Positions 26,070 through 34,354 of a stretch of 64,000 nt of DNA are shown one piece after another; position 1 is the first letter of the stretch; the number at the start of each line of letters is the position of its first letter. Origin of the DNA: Streptomyces sp. CB01580 (GTDB taxonomy: Bacteria > Actinomycetota > Actinomycetes > Streptomycetales > Streptomycetaceae). The DNA is taken from contig NZ_LIXJ01000027.1 in the NCBI RefSeq assembly GCF_001905795.1, positions 100,658-164,657 on the forward strand. The letters run 5' to 3'. The notes below the pieces were generated by a model. It searched no databases. It saw only the letters and a list, made by a program, of their open reading frames with translations, and was not told where the DNA came from. The position numbers and the translations under genes were made by a program.

Positions 26070-27068
26070 TCAGATCCAGCCGCGCTCCCGGGCCAGCAGG
26101 GCGGCGTGGGCGCGGCTGGCGGCGCCCAGGGTCTGGAGGAGATCGGCGACGTACCGCCGGTACGTCCGCACCGAGACCCCCAGCTCGCGGGCGCCCGCCT
26201 CGTCCTTGCCCACGGTGCACATGGACACCAGGACCCGCCGCTCGATCTCCGACAGGCCGTCGTCCGGAGTCCCGCCGTCCGCACCGCTCGCCCGCGAGAG
26301 GTCCTCGGCCTGGTCCCAGATCTTCTCGAACAGGGCGATGATGTTGCGCACCAGGCCGCCGCGGTGGGCGAGCAGCGCCCCGCGCGAGGTGTCGTGCGGG
26401 TCCAGCGGGACGAGGGCGGCCTTGCGGTCGTAGACCAGCAGCCGCTCGGCGCTGTGCTCCGTCACCCGGATCATGGCCCCGTTCTCGGCCAGTTCCCGCA
26501 GATAAGCGGCGGTCGCCGGATCGTGCAGCGCCGCCCGGATCACGACGTTCCGGATCTTCACACCGCGCCGCAGGCACCGCAGGTCCAGCGGGCGCGAGCG
26601 GGCGATGTTCTCGGCCGACAGCTTCGTGTACGGCTCCACGGAGAGGATCTCGTCCCTGGCGAAGAACGCCAGGTCGTCGATCCGGTCGCGGATCTGGTCG
26701 AGGCCCTCCAACTGTTCGATGCCCGGCGGAGGGGGCCTGCGCGCCCCCTGCTCCGCGCGTAGACCGTCGATCACATGGCGTGACCGGGTGACGCGCTGCA
26801 GTTCCTGGTGGAGGGCGTGCAGGCGTAAATCGATGAGCCTGGCCACCGCGACCTCCGGGTCGATCGGGAAGACACGCAGGTCGGGGCTCTCGGGGTGGAG
26901 GAGCCCGAGTTCCTGGAGCCGGTCGACGCATGCGCGCGCCGCCCGCGGGTCCGTGCGCAGGAGGAGGTGCAGATCGTCGGTGGCGGTGCCGGGGTTGCGG
27001 AGGAAGTGCCGGTAGACCTCTTCCTCGGCCTCCGAGACCCCGAATATGGACATCTCGTTCTCGCCCAT
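26070..27068 (-). CDS. LuxR-family transcriptional regulator with TrmB-like N-terminus; contains a TTA codon
   Basis: 332 residues from ATG 27068 (an in-frame ATG at 27053 is an alternative; the longer frame to 27185 lacks an RBS). The N-terminal region (about 5-65, VSEAEEEVYRHFLRNPG, then DRLQELGLL) resembles the winged helix of TrmB-like regulators. A middle phospholipase-D-like sensor region follows. The C-terminus (about 270-332) is a LuxR/GerE-type HTH (LSEIERRVLVSMC, GARELGVSVRTYRRYVADL). Such regulators often control RiPP and other secondary-metabolite clusters. Leu81 is encoded by TTA (plus-strand 26826-26828), so its synthesis should await the bldA tRNA. Confidence 0.88.
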   Translation of the reverse strand: MGENEMSIFGVSEAEEEVYRHFLRNPGTATDDLHLLLRTDPRAARACVDRLQELGLLHPESPDLRVFPIDPEVAVARLIDLRLHALHQELQRVTRSRHVIDGLRAEQGARRPPPPGIEQLEGLDQIRDRIDDLAFFARDEILSVEPYTKLSAENIARSRPLDLRCLRRGVKIRNVVIRAALHDPATAAYLRELAENGAMIRVTEHSAERLLVYDRKAALVPLDPHDTSRGALLAHRGGLVRNIIALFEKIWDQAEDLSRASGADGGTPDDGLSEIERRVLVSMCTVGKDEAGARELGVSVRTYRRYVADLLQTLGAASRAHAALLARERGWI

Positions 27069-27350
27069 GCGCGCCCCCGCTGCCTGGTCCCTGTCGGCCG
27101 TGCGCTCCCGGTGGTCGCCCGTGAGCGCTGGTTCACGGCTGCCGTACTGCCTGCCCGTGCAACTTTTGCGGAATCTTTCGGCCAAAGAGTAGACGCTGAG
27201 ATCATTTCTGTGAGGGGGCCGGACACAACTGTGTGCGATGCGGAGATGAACGGTGTGCGTCCCGCGACGAGCGGCCCGGCGTACGCGACGGATGGTCCGG
27301 ACCGGGGATATGAGGTCCCGCCGCGCCCGGCCGGACCGGGATACGGTGCC

Positions 27351-27462
27351 TTGCCGCCTTGCCGCCTTGCCGCCTTGCCGCCTTGCCGCCTTGCCGCCTT
27401 GCCGCCTTGCCGCCTTGCCGCCTTGCCGCCTTGCCGCCTTGCCGCCTTGCCGCCTTGCCGCC
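27351..27462. repeat. Perfect octamer tandem repeat, (TTGCCGCC)14
   Basis: Fourteen uninterrupted, identical copies of TTGCCGCC fill 112 bp in the gap between the LuxR-type regulator and mfd. No mismatch is seen, so the array is young or actively slipping. An 8-bp unit changes frame with each copy, and the array lies outside any credible gene. Confidence 0.95.
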
Positions 27463-27610
27463 GGAATCGCGCCACCCGCTTCCGTCGCGTCCGTCGCGAC
27501 GGGCCCGCCCCGCCGCCGACGCGATCAGGCCGCGCACCGGCCACCGGCAGGCCGCGCGCACCGGCCCCGGGCGACGGCGCCCCCGGGCGGTCGCGGACCC
27601 GGGCGGAGGC

Positions 27611-27642
27611 GATCGGGCTCACGACCGATCGGGCTCACGACC
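27611..27642. repeat. 16-bp tandem duplication upstream of mfd
   Basis: GATCGGGCTCACGACC occurs twice head to tail (27611-27626 and 27627-27642). Confidence 0.9.
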
Positions 27643-27887
27643 GAGGACGGTCACGGCCGAGCGGCGATACCGGGCGCGGTCCCGGGCAATTGCGGGCGCG
27701 GCTGTCACGGGGGAGTCGTAGGCTGGGATCCCCGGCCCGCCGGGGGTGGCTCCCGGATCATGCCGGGCCGGAGGCCGCCCCCCGTACGTGTCGGGTCCTT
27801 CGCGTTGCCCGTGACCCGGCAGCAGCCGGCTGCCGGGTCCCTGGCCTCGTTAGACCTCGTTACCTCGTTACCCGGACGGAAGCCTTC

Positions 27888-30800
27888 ATGAGTCTGCACG
27901 GTCTGCTGGATGTCGTCGTACGTGACCCGGCACTCTCCGAAGCGGTGAAGGCCGCCGACGACGGCCACCGGATGCACGTCGACCTGGTCGGGCCGTCCGC
28001 CGCCCGCCCCTTCGCCGTGGCCGCCCTGGCCCGTGAGTCGGGCCGGACCGTGCTCGCCGTCACCGCGACCGGCCGTGAGGCGGAGGACCTGGCGGCGGCG
28101 CTGCGCGGCCTGCTGCCGCCGGACACCGTCGCCGAGTTCCCGTCCTGGGAGACCCTGCCGCACGAGCGGCTCTCGCCCCGCTCCGACACCGTGGGCCGCC
28201 GCCTGGCGGTGCTGCGGCGCCTCGCGCACCCCAGCGCGGACGACCCGGAGACCGGCCCGGTCAAGGTCGTCGTCGCGCCCATTCGCTCGGTGCTCCAGCC
28301 GCAGGTCAAGGGCCTGGGGGACCTGGAACCGGTCTCGCTGCGCACCGGGGGGAGCGCCGATCTCGGCAGCACCGTCGACGCGCTCGCGGCAGCCGCGTAC
28401 TCCCGGGTCGAACTGGTCGAGAAGCGCGGCGAGTTCGCCGTACGCGGCGGCATCCTGGACGTCTTCCCGCCGACCGAGGAGCACCCCTTGCGGGTGGAGT
28501 TCTGGGGCGACGACGTCGAGGAGATCCGCTACTTCAAGGTCGCCGACCAGCGTTCGCTGGAGGTCGCCGAGCACGGCCTGTGGGCCCCGCCCTGCCGGGA
28601 ACTGCTGCTGACCGACGAGGTGCGCGAGCGGGCCGCCGCCCTCGCCGAGAGCCACCCGGAGCTGGGCGAACTGCTCGGCAAGATCGCGGAGGGCATCGCG
28701 GTGGAGGGCATGGAGTCCCTCGCGCCGGTCCTCGTCGACGACATGGAGCTGCTGCTCGACGTGCTGCCCGCCGGGGCGATGGCGCTGGTCTGCGACCCGG
28801 AGCGGGTGCGGACCCGGGCCGCCGACCTCGTCGCCACCAGCCAGGAGTTCCTCCAGGCGTCGTGGGCGGCGACCGCAGGCGGTGGAGAGGCCCCGATCGA
28901 CGTCGGCGCGGCCTCGCTGTGGGGCATCGCGGACGTCCGGGACCGGGCCCGCGAGCTGGGCATGATGTGGTGGTCGGTCTCCCCGTTCGCCGCCGGCGGA
29001 GCCGACGAGGCCGATGAGGACACCGACACGCTCAAGCTCGGCATGCACGCCCCCGAGGCGTACCGGGGCGACACCGCCCGCGCGCTCGCCGACACCAAGG
29101 GCTGGCTCGCCGACGGCTGGCGCACGGTCTACGTCACCGAGGGGCAGGGACTCGCCTCCCGCACCGTCGAGGTGCTGGGCGGGGAGGGTGTCCCGGCCCG
29201 GCTGGACCCGGACCTGACCGAGGTCTCGCCGTCCGTCGTGCACGTCTCCTGCGGCGCCCTCGACCACGGCTTCGTCGACCCGGAGCTGCGGCTCGCCGTC
29301 CTGACCGAGACCGACCTCACCGGCCAGCGCACCGCCACCAAGGACCTGGGCCGGATGCCGGTCCGCCGCCGCAAGACGATCGACCCGCTGACGCTGGAGA
29401 CCGGCGACTACATCGTCCACGAACAGCACGGTGTGGGCCGGTACATCGAGATGGTGCAGCGCACGGTGCAGGGCGCCACCCGCGAGTACCTCCTCGTCGA
29501 GTACGCCCCCGCCAAGCGCGGCCAGCCCGGTGACCGCCTCTACATCCCCACCGACCAGCTGGAACAGGTCACCAAGTACGTCGGCGGCGAGGCCCCCACC
29601 CTGCACCGGCTCGGCGGCGCCGACTGGACGAAGACCAAGGCGCGTGCCAAGAAGGCCGTCAAGGAGATCGCCGCCGACCTGATCAAGCTGTACTCGGCCC
29701 GGATGGCGGCCCCCGGCCACATCTTCGGCCCGGACACCCCCTGGCAGCGCGAACTGGAGGACGCCTTCCCGTACGCGGAGACGCCCGACCAGCTCTCCAC
29801 CATCGCCGAGGTCAAGGCGGACATGGAGAAGTCCGTCCCGATGGACCGGCTGATCTGCGGCGACGTCGGCTACGGCAAGACGGAGATCGCGGTCCGGGCG
29901 GCGTTCAAGGCGGTCCAGGACGGCAAGCAGGTCGCCGTCCTCGTCCCCACGACCCTCCTGGTCCAGCAGCACCACGGCACGTTCACCGAGCGCTACTCCC
30001 AGTTCCCGGTCAACGTACGGGCGCTCAGCCGCTTCCAGTCGGAGACCGAGTCCAAGGCCACCCTCGAAGGGCTGCGCGACGGCTCCGTCGACCTGGTCAT
30101 CGGCACCCACCGCCTGTTCTCCTCCGAGACGAAGTTCAAGGACCTGGGCCTGGTCATCGTCGACGAGGAGCAGCGCTTCGGCGTCGAGCACAAGGAGCAG
30201 CTGAAGAAGCTCCGCGCCAACGTGGACGTCCTCACTATGTCCGCGACGCCCATCCCCCGTACGCTCGAAATGGCCGTGACGGGCATTCGCGAGATGTCGA
30301 CGATCACCACGCCCCCGGAGGAGCGCCACCCGGTCCTCACCTTCGTCGGCCCGTACGAGGAGAAGCAGATCGGCGCCGCCATCCGCCGTGAACTGCTCCG
30401 CGAGGGCCAGGCGTTCTACATCCACAACCGCGTCGAGTCGATCGACCGCGCCGCCGCCCGGCTGCGCGAGATCGTCCCCGAGGCGCGGATCGCCACGGCA
30501 CACGGCCAGATGTCCGAACAGGCCCTGGAACAGGTGGTGGTGGACTTCTGGGAGAAGAAGTTCGACGTGCTGGTCTCCACGACGATCGTCGAGTCCGGCA
30601 TCGACATCTCCAACGCCAACACCCTGATCGTGGAGCGCGGCGACAACTTCGGCCTCTCCCAGCTCCACCAGCTGCGCGGCCGGGTCGGCCGGGGCCGCGA
30701 GCGCGGCTACGCGTACTTCCTCTACCCGCCGGAGAAGCCGCTCACCGAGACCGCCCACGAACGCCTCGCCACCATCGCCCAGCACACCGAGATGGGCGCG

Positions 30801-31430
30801 GGCATGTACGTCGCCATGAAGGACCTGGAGATCCGCGGCGCCGGAAACCTTCTGGGCGGCGAACAGTCCGGCCACATCGCGGGCGTCGGCTTCGACCTGT
30901 ACGTCCGCATGGTCGGCGAGGCGGTCGCCGACTACCGGGCCTCCCTCGAAGGCGGCGTCGAGGAGGAGGCGCCGCCGGAGGTCAAGATCGAGCTCCCGGT
31001 CGATGCCCACGTCCCCCACGACTACGCGCCCGGCGAGCGGCTGCGTCTCCAGGCGTACCGGGCCATCGCCTCCGCCTCCACGGAGGACGACATCAGGGCG
31101 GTCCGCGAGGAGCTCACCGACCGCTACGGCAAGCTCCCCGAACCCGTCGAGAACCTTCTCCTGGTCGCCGGCCTGCGCATGCTGGCCCGCGCCTGCGGCG
31201 TCGGTGAGATCGTGCTTCAGGGCCCGAACATCCGCTTCGCCCCGGTCGAACTGCGCGAGTCCCAGGAGCTGCGCCTGAAGCGCCTCTACCCCAAGACGGT
31301 CCTCAAGCCGGCCGTCCACCAGATCCTGGTCCCCCGCCCCACCACCGGAAGGATCGGCGGCAAGCCGGTCGTGGGCCGCGAACTGTTGGCATGGACGGGG
31401 GAGTTCCTGACGACGATCCTGGGGTCGTAA
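27888..31430 (+). CDS. mfd: Transcription-repair coupling factor Mfd
   Basis: 1180 residues from ATG 27888, the usual Mfd length; the frame open upstream to 26895 is an artefact of GC-rich DNA. The UvrB-like N-terminal module (FPSWETLPHERLSP) binds UvrA. The RNA-polymerase-interacting domain starts at GDYIVHEQHGVGRY (about 505). The RecG-like translocase has Walker A GDVGYGKTE (about 660), VDEEQRFG and VESGIDI, with a C-terminal TRCF domain. It removes stalled RNA polymerase at lesions and recruits nucleotide excision repair. It is monocistronic here and faces the ATPase gene that ends at 31627. Confidence 0.98.
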   Translation: MSLHGLLDVVVRDPALSEAVKAADDGHRMHVDLVGPSAARPFAVAALARESGRTVLAVTATGREAEDLAAALRGLLPPDTVAEFPSWETLPHERLSPRSDTVGRRLAVLRRLAHPSADDPETGPVKVVVAPIRSVLQPQVKGLGDLEPVSLRTGGSADLGSTVDALAAAAYSRVELVEKRGEFAVRGGILDVFPPTEEHPLRVEFWGDDVEEIRYFKVADQRSLEVAEHGLWAPPCRELLLTDEVRERAAALAESHPELGELLGKIAEGIAVEGMESLAPVLVDDMELLLDVLPAGAMALVCDPERVRTRAADLVATSQEFLQASWAATAGGGEAPIDVGAASLWGIADVRDRARELGMMWWSVSPFAAGGADEADEDTDTLKLGMHAPEAYRGDTARALADTKGWLADGWRTVYVTEGQGLASRTVEVLGGEGVPARLDPDLTEVSPSVVHVSCGALDHGFVDPELRLAVLTETDLTGQRTATKDLGRMPVRRRKTIDPLTLETGDYIVHEQHGVGRYIEMVQRTVQGATREYLLVEYAPAKRGQPGDRLYIPTDQLEQVTKYVGGEAPTLHRLGGADWTKTKARAKKAVKEIAADLIKLYSARMAAPGHIFGPDTPWQRELEDAFPYAETPDQLSTIAEVKADMEKSVPMDRLICGDVGYGKTEIAVRAAFKAVQDGKQVAVLVPTTLLVQQHHGTFTERYSQFPVNVRALSRFQSETESKATLEGLRDGSVDLVIGTHRLFSSETKFKDLGLVIVDEEQRFGVEHKEQLKKLRANVDVLTMSATPIPRTLEMAVTGIREMSTITTPPEERHPVLTFVGPYEEKQIGAAIRRELLREGQAFYIHNRVESIDRAAARLREIVPEARIATAHGQMSEQALEQVVVDFWEKKFDVLVSTTIVESGIDISNANTLIVERGDNFGLSQLHQLRGRVGRGRERGYAYFLYPPEKPLTETAHERLATIAQHTEMGAGMYVAMKDLEIRGAGNLLGGEQSGHIAGVGFDLYVRMVGEAVADYRASLEGGVEEEAPPEVKIELPVDAHVPHDYAPGERLRLQAYRAIASASTEDDIRAVREELTDRYGKLPEPVENLLLVAGLRMLARACGVGEIVLQGPNIRFAPVELRESQELRLKRLYPKTVLKPAVHQILVPRPTTGRIGGKPVVGRELLAWTGEFLTTILGS

Positions 31431-31626
31431 CCGAGGATGCCCCTGCCGTCCCGTCGCACGTACTCGGCGGGGCCGGGCGCCGTTATGGTGCGAGGGACGC
31501 GACGGGTCCTTCACCGGGAGTGGCTGACGGGCTGACTCCCTCGATTCGGTCGTGGCCGTGTTCAGCGGGCAGGACCATGGGCCGCCTCGCACGACCTCCG
31601 TCGTCCGGACGTCCTGCCGGCGTCGC

Positions 31627-33075
31627 TCAGACGCTCCACGCCGCCAGCAGGTCCTCCGGGGTGAGCGAGAGGTCCACGACCACGCCGTCGGCCGTTCCGG
31701 CGGGGCAGACCGCCAGCAGCGCGGCCTCGGCCGCTCCGGGGACGGCGGCCCGGCCCTCGGCCAGGTGGTCCAGGTCGCGGGCGCAGAACGGCTTGTTCTC
31801 GCGCCACTTGACGGAACCGAGCAGCAATTTCGTGTTGCCGCTCGCCGCCGGGACGACGATGTCGTACTCACGGCTGTTGTCCCGGTTCCACCAGCTGCCC
31901 ACCTGGCCGGTGCCACCGAGCGGGGCCAGCGGGGCCAGCTCCGGAGCGAGGCGGGACACGGCCTCCTGGACGAGCGGTTCCACCGCCCTGCCCCGCCAGC
32001 TGGGCCAGCCGCGGTCGAAGAAGCCGCGCGCGATGTCCGGACGGCCGCGGGCGATGTTCGCCTGCTGCTCCTCGATGAACCGGAACCAGAAGCGCAGGTA
32101 GGGGTCGCAGATCCGGTACCGGCGCAGTTTGCTCGTCGCGCCCGTGCCCACAGGCGTGTCGACGGCCAGGACTCCCTTGTCGCCGAGGACTCTTATGGCT
32201 CTGGTCACAGCGGTCTGCGCGGTGCTGCCGGCCTCCGGGAGGCACCCTATGACCTGCGTGAAGGTGCTGAACCCGACCTCCGTGCCGCCGATCGCCGAGA
32301 GGATGCGCCGTGTCTGCGTCGCGTCCGGGAACTCGGCGTCCAGGGACCGCTGCCCCATGACCGCGAGGTCGCTGTTCTCGTCGCGGAGTTCCTCGTGCAC
32401 GAACGCCCGCGTGCTCTCCGCACGGGCTCGGTCGAGCACGAGGCGAGGGTATCCGCCGGTGATCAGCGCGGTGTCGAACGCCGCCGCCGGATCGCTGCCC
32501 GCGCCCAGTGCCTGGGCGCACTCGGCAGGGTTGAAGGGCGAGATCGTCCGGCTCTTCGCCCGCCCGTACAGCGGCCGGTCGTGCTCGGTGAGCCGTTCCA
32601 TCATGGTGACGTCCGAACCGATCAGCACGAACAACACAGGGGTGTGCTCGAGCTGTCGGTCCCAGCTGTTCTGCAACTGCCCTTCGAGGGAGGGATCATT
32701 TGCCGCCGCCCAGGGGAACTCGTCGATGACGACGACGGAAGGCGTGTCGCGGCAGGCGATGGCGATGCGGCCCAGTGCGTCGCGCCAGTCGCTGGGGGGC
32801 GAGGCGAACAGGGCCTCAGCATCCTTCAACGGGGCCGTGGACGTGCCGAGTTCCGCCGCGAGGCTCCGGAGTTCCGCCGCCGGTGTCGCGTTCTTCACGG
32901 CCGTGAAATACAGGTAGGGCAGGCCGCACCGCTCGACGAACCGCGTGAAGAGCCGGGACTTGCCCACTTGGCGCCGTCCGCGTACGGCCAGCAGCTCACC
33001 GGTCCCGGACCGCTTGATGCGGTCCAGGCGTCGGGACAGGTCGTCGAAGACGTGCTGGCGGCCATAGAAGTCCAT
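31627..33075 (-). CDS. AAA-family ATPase with C-terminal DUF234 (PD-(D/E)xK-like) domain
   Basis: 482 residues from ATG 33075, chosen because MDFYGRQHVFDDL is the standard family start (YGR.. glutamate/arginine-rich box before the P-loop). Walker A GRRQVGKSR (about 32-40), Walker B SVVVIDEFPW (about 114). The C-terminal region (YLRFWFRFIEEQQANI, then EYDIVV...LLLGSVKW) is DUF234, a PD-(D/E)xK nuclease relative. The usual GExK is GSVK here, so a catalytic acid seems to be lost. Function in this family is poorly defined; a role in DNA transactions or defence is often suggested. It is transcribed alone. Some rare codons (ATA-AGA near 32192) hint at acquisition. Confidence 0.82.
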   Translation of the reverse strand: MDFYGRQHVFDDLSRRLDRIKRSGTGELLAVRGRRQVGKSRLFTRFVERCGLPYLYFTAVKNATPAAELRSLAAELGTSTAPLKDAEALFASPPSDWRDALGRIAIACRDTPSVVVIDEFPWAAANDPSLEGQLQNSWDRQLEHTPVLFVLIGSDVTMMERLTEHDRPLYGRAKSRTISPFNPAECAQALGAGSDPAAAFDTALITGGYPRLVLDRARAESTRAFVHEELRDENSDLAVMGQRSLDAEFPDATQTRRILSAIGGTEVGFSTFTQVIGCLPEAGSTAQTAVTRAIRVLGDKGVLAVDTPVGTGATSKLRRYRICDPYLRFWFRFIEEQQANIARGRPDIARGFFDRGWPSWRGRAVEPLVQEAVSRLAPELAPLAPLGGTGQVGSWWNRDNSREYDIVVPAASGNTKLLLGSVKWRENKPFCARDLDHLAEGRAAVPGAAEAALLAVCPAGTADGVVVDLSLTPEDLLAAWSV

Positions 33076-33390
33076 GATGCGATCGGCCTTCCGTCGTCCA
33101 TGAAACATTCGTCTATGAATCATACACCAATGCGTGTTACGGAGAGTATTTGCCTGGCTCCGCTGTGGCCTGGTTGTGCGTGCATCTCCAGGAGGCCGCA
33201 GGGGCCCGGTCCGTGGACGGCGCCACGTCCGGCCCGGCCCCGATGGTGGGCGGTGCTTCCCGTGTGCGCCGCGCCGCGAACCGTGTGATTCAGGCCGCAC
33301 CCTGGCCGACACGCGTGTGAATACCCGTCAAGACAGGGGTCATTTGTACGATTTCCTGGTTTGACTTTCTCCCTGTCAGGACGGTTTCGC
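33076..33390. other. Divergent promoter region, ATPase / HNH lipoprotein
   Basis: A relatively AT-rich stretch at 33100-33150 (AAACATTCG, ATGAATCATACACC, GAGAGTATTTG) is the likely promoter of the ATPase gene. The stretch at 33318-33365 is likely that of the HNH gene. No RNA or gene was recognised. Confidence 0.5.
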
Positions 33391-34179
33391 GTGAGATCTC
33401 CCCGTACGTACCGAGTAATGCTGCCCGCGCTCAGCGTGGCGGCCGTGTTGGCCCTGGCGGGCTGCGACTTCGAGGTGGGGTCGCCGTCCTCCGACACCGG
33501 ACAGCAGGACGGCGGGGCGGACGGCGGCGGGCGGGCGGTCGGCGGATTCGGCGCGAGCCCGCTGGAGAACCCCGACGGCACGAAGCCCGGCCTCGCCCCG
33601 CTCACGTCCGAGGCGGACCGGGCGGCGGGCCGGAAGCTCATCGAGAAGGTGGCGACGAAGGGCCGGGGGCCCAAGACCGGCTACGCGCGCGACAAGTTCG
33701 GCTACGCCTGGAAGGACTCGGTCGACGGGATACCGCTGGCCCGCAACGGCTGCGACACCCGCAACGACCTTCTCGCCCGGGACGGCAAGCACCTGAAGTT
33801 CCGCTCCGGCTCGGACTGCGTGGTCGTGTCGATGACCCTCAAGGACCCCTACACCGGCTCCACCCTGGACTGGCGCAAGGAGAAGGCCGCCAAGGTCCAG
33901 ATCGACCACGTCATGCCGCTCTCGTACGACTGGCAGATGGGCGCCTCACGCTGGAACGACGTCAAGCGGCAGCAGATCGCCAACGACCCGCTCAACCTCC
34001 TGCCCGTGGACGGCCCGGCCAACAACGCGAAGCGGGACTCGGGCCCCGCGTCCTGGCTGCCGCCGTACAAGCCGGTGCGCTGCTCGTACGCCGTGCGGTT
34101 CGCGCAGGTGTCGCTGAAGTACGAACTGCCCGTCACCGCCGCCGACAAGAAGGCCATGCTGGAGCAGTGCGGAGGCTGA
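33391..34179 (+). CDS. Secreted lipoprotein with HNH nuclease domain (DUF1524 / GmrSD_C type)
   Basis: 262 residues from GTG 33391 (AGGA 9 bp upstream; a TTG at 33361 is an alternative). A signal peptide ends in the lipobox LALAGC, so the protein should be lipid-anchored on the outer face of the membrane. A Gly/Asp-rich linker leads into the HNH domain: IDHVMPLSYDWQMGA (about 171-185) with the catalytic His, then NDPLNLLPVDGPANNAKRD. Two further Cys pairs may form disulphides. Extracellular HNH proteins of this kind are widespread in Streptomyces and are thought to degrade DNA outside the cell or act as nuclease effectors; the actual substrate is unknown. Confidence 0.88.
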   Translation: MRSPRTYRVMLPALSVAAVLALAGCDFEVGSPSSDTGQQDGGADGGGRAVGGFGASPLENPDGTKPGLAPLTSEADRAAGRKLIEKVATKGRGPKTGYARDKFGYAWKDSVDGIPLARNGCDTRNDLLARDGKHLKFRSGSDCVVVSMTLKDPYTGSTLDWRKEKAAKVQIDHVMPLSYDWQMGASRWNDVKRQQIANDPLNLLPVDGPANNAKRDSGPASWLPPYKPVRCSYAVRFAQVSLKYELPVTAADKKAMLEQCGG

Positions 34180-34293
34180 CGCGCCGCCGTGCCGCGCGTC
34201 GTCCTCCGCACCTCGTGCGTGCCCCCTACCCCCGTACCCCGTGCGTCGGCCTCCGCACCCCGTGCGTGCCCCGTACCTCCGTACCCCGTGCGT

Positions 34294-34329
34294 GCCCGCC
34301 GGTGAGTCCCCCGTGGCCCACCGGCGGGC
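34294..34329. terminator. Hairpin between convergent HNH and lipoprotein genes
   Basis: Perfect 11-bp arms GCCCGCCGGTG / CACCGGCGGGC with a 14-nt loop. The preceding 34200-34293 is filled with degenerate copies of CCCCGTGCGTG-type repeats. Confidence 0.65.
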
Positions 34330-34354
34330 CGGCCGGTCGGCCGGGCCGGCCGGG

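Larger units (their letters stand above)
27069..27887. other. Repeat-laden intergenic region between the regulator and mfd
   Basis: It carries the promoter region of the LuxR gene (AT-rich at 27165-27235), the (TTGCCGCC)14 array at 27351-27462, a 16-bp tandem duplication at 27611-27642, and three copies of CCTCGTTA (27845-27870) just before mfd. Open frames crossing it on both strands are produced by the GC-rich repeats and are not credible genes. Confidence 0.7.

Noticed and set aside
27351..27462. Possible CRISPR array
   Set aside because: The repeats are 8 bp with no spacers and no cas genes are present.
26895..27887. 330-codon upstream extension of mfd, including a repeated RLAALPPC peptide
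   Set aside because: It is generated by the octamer array, lacks an RBS, and extends well beyond the known Mfd N-terminus, which begins at 27888.
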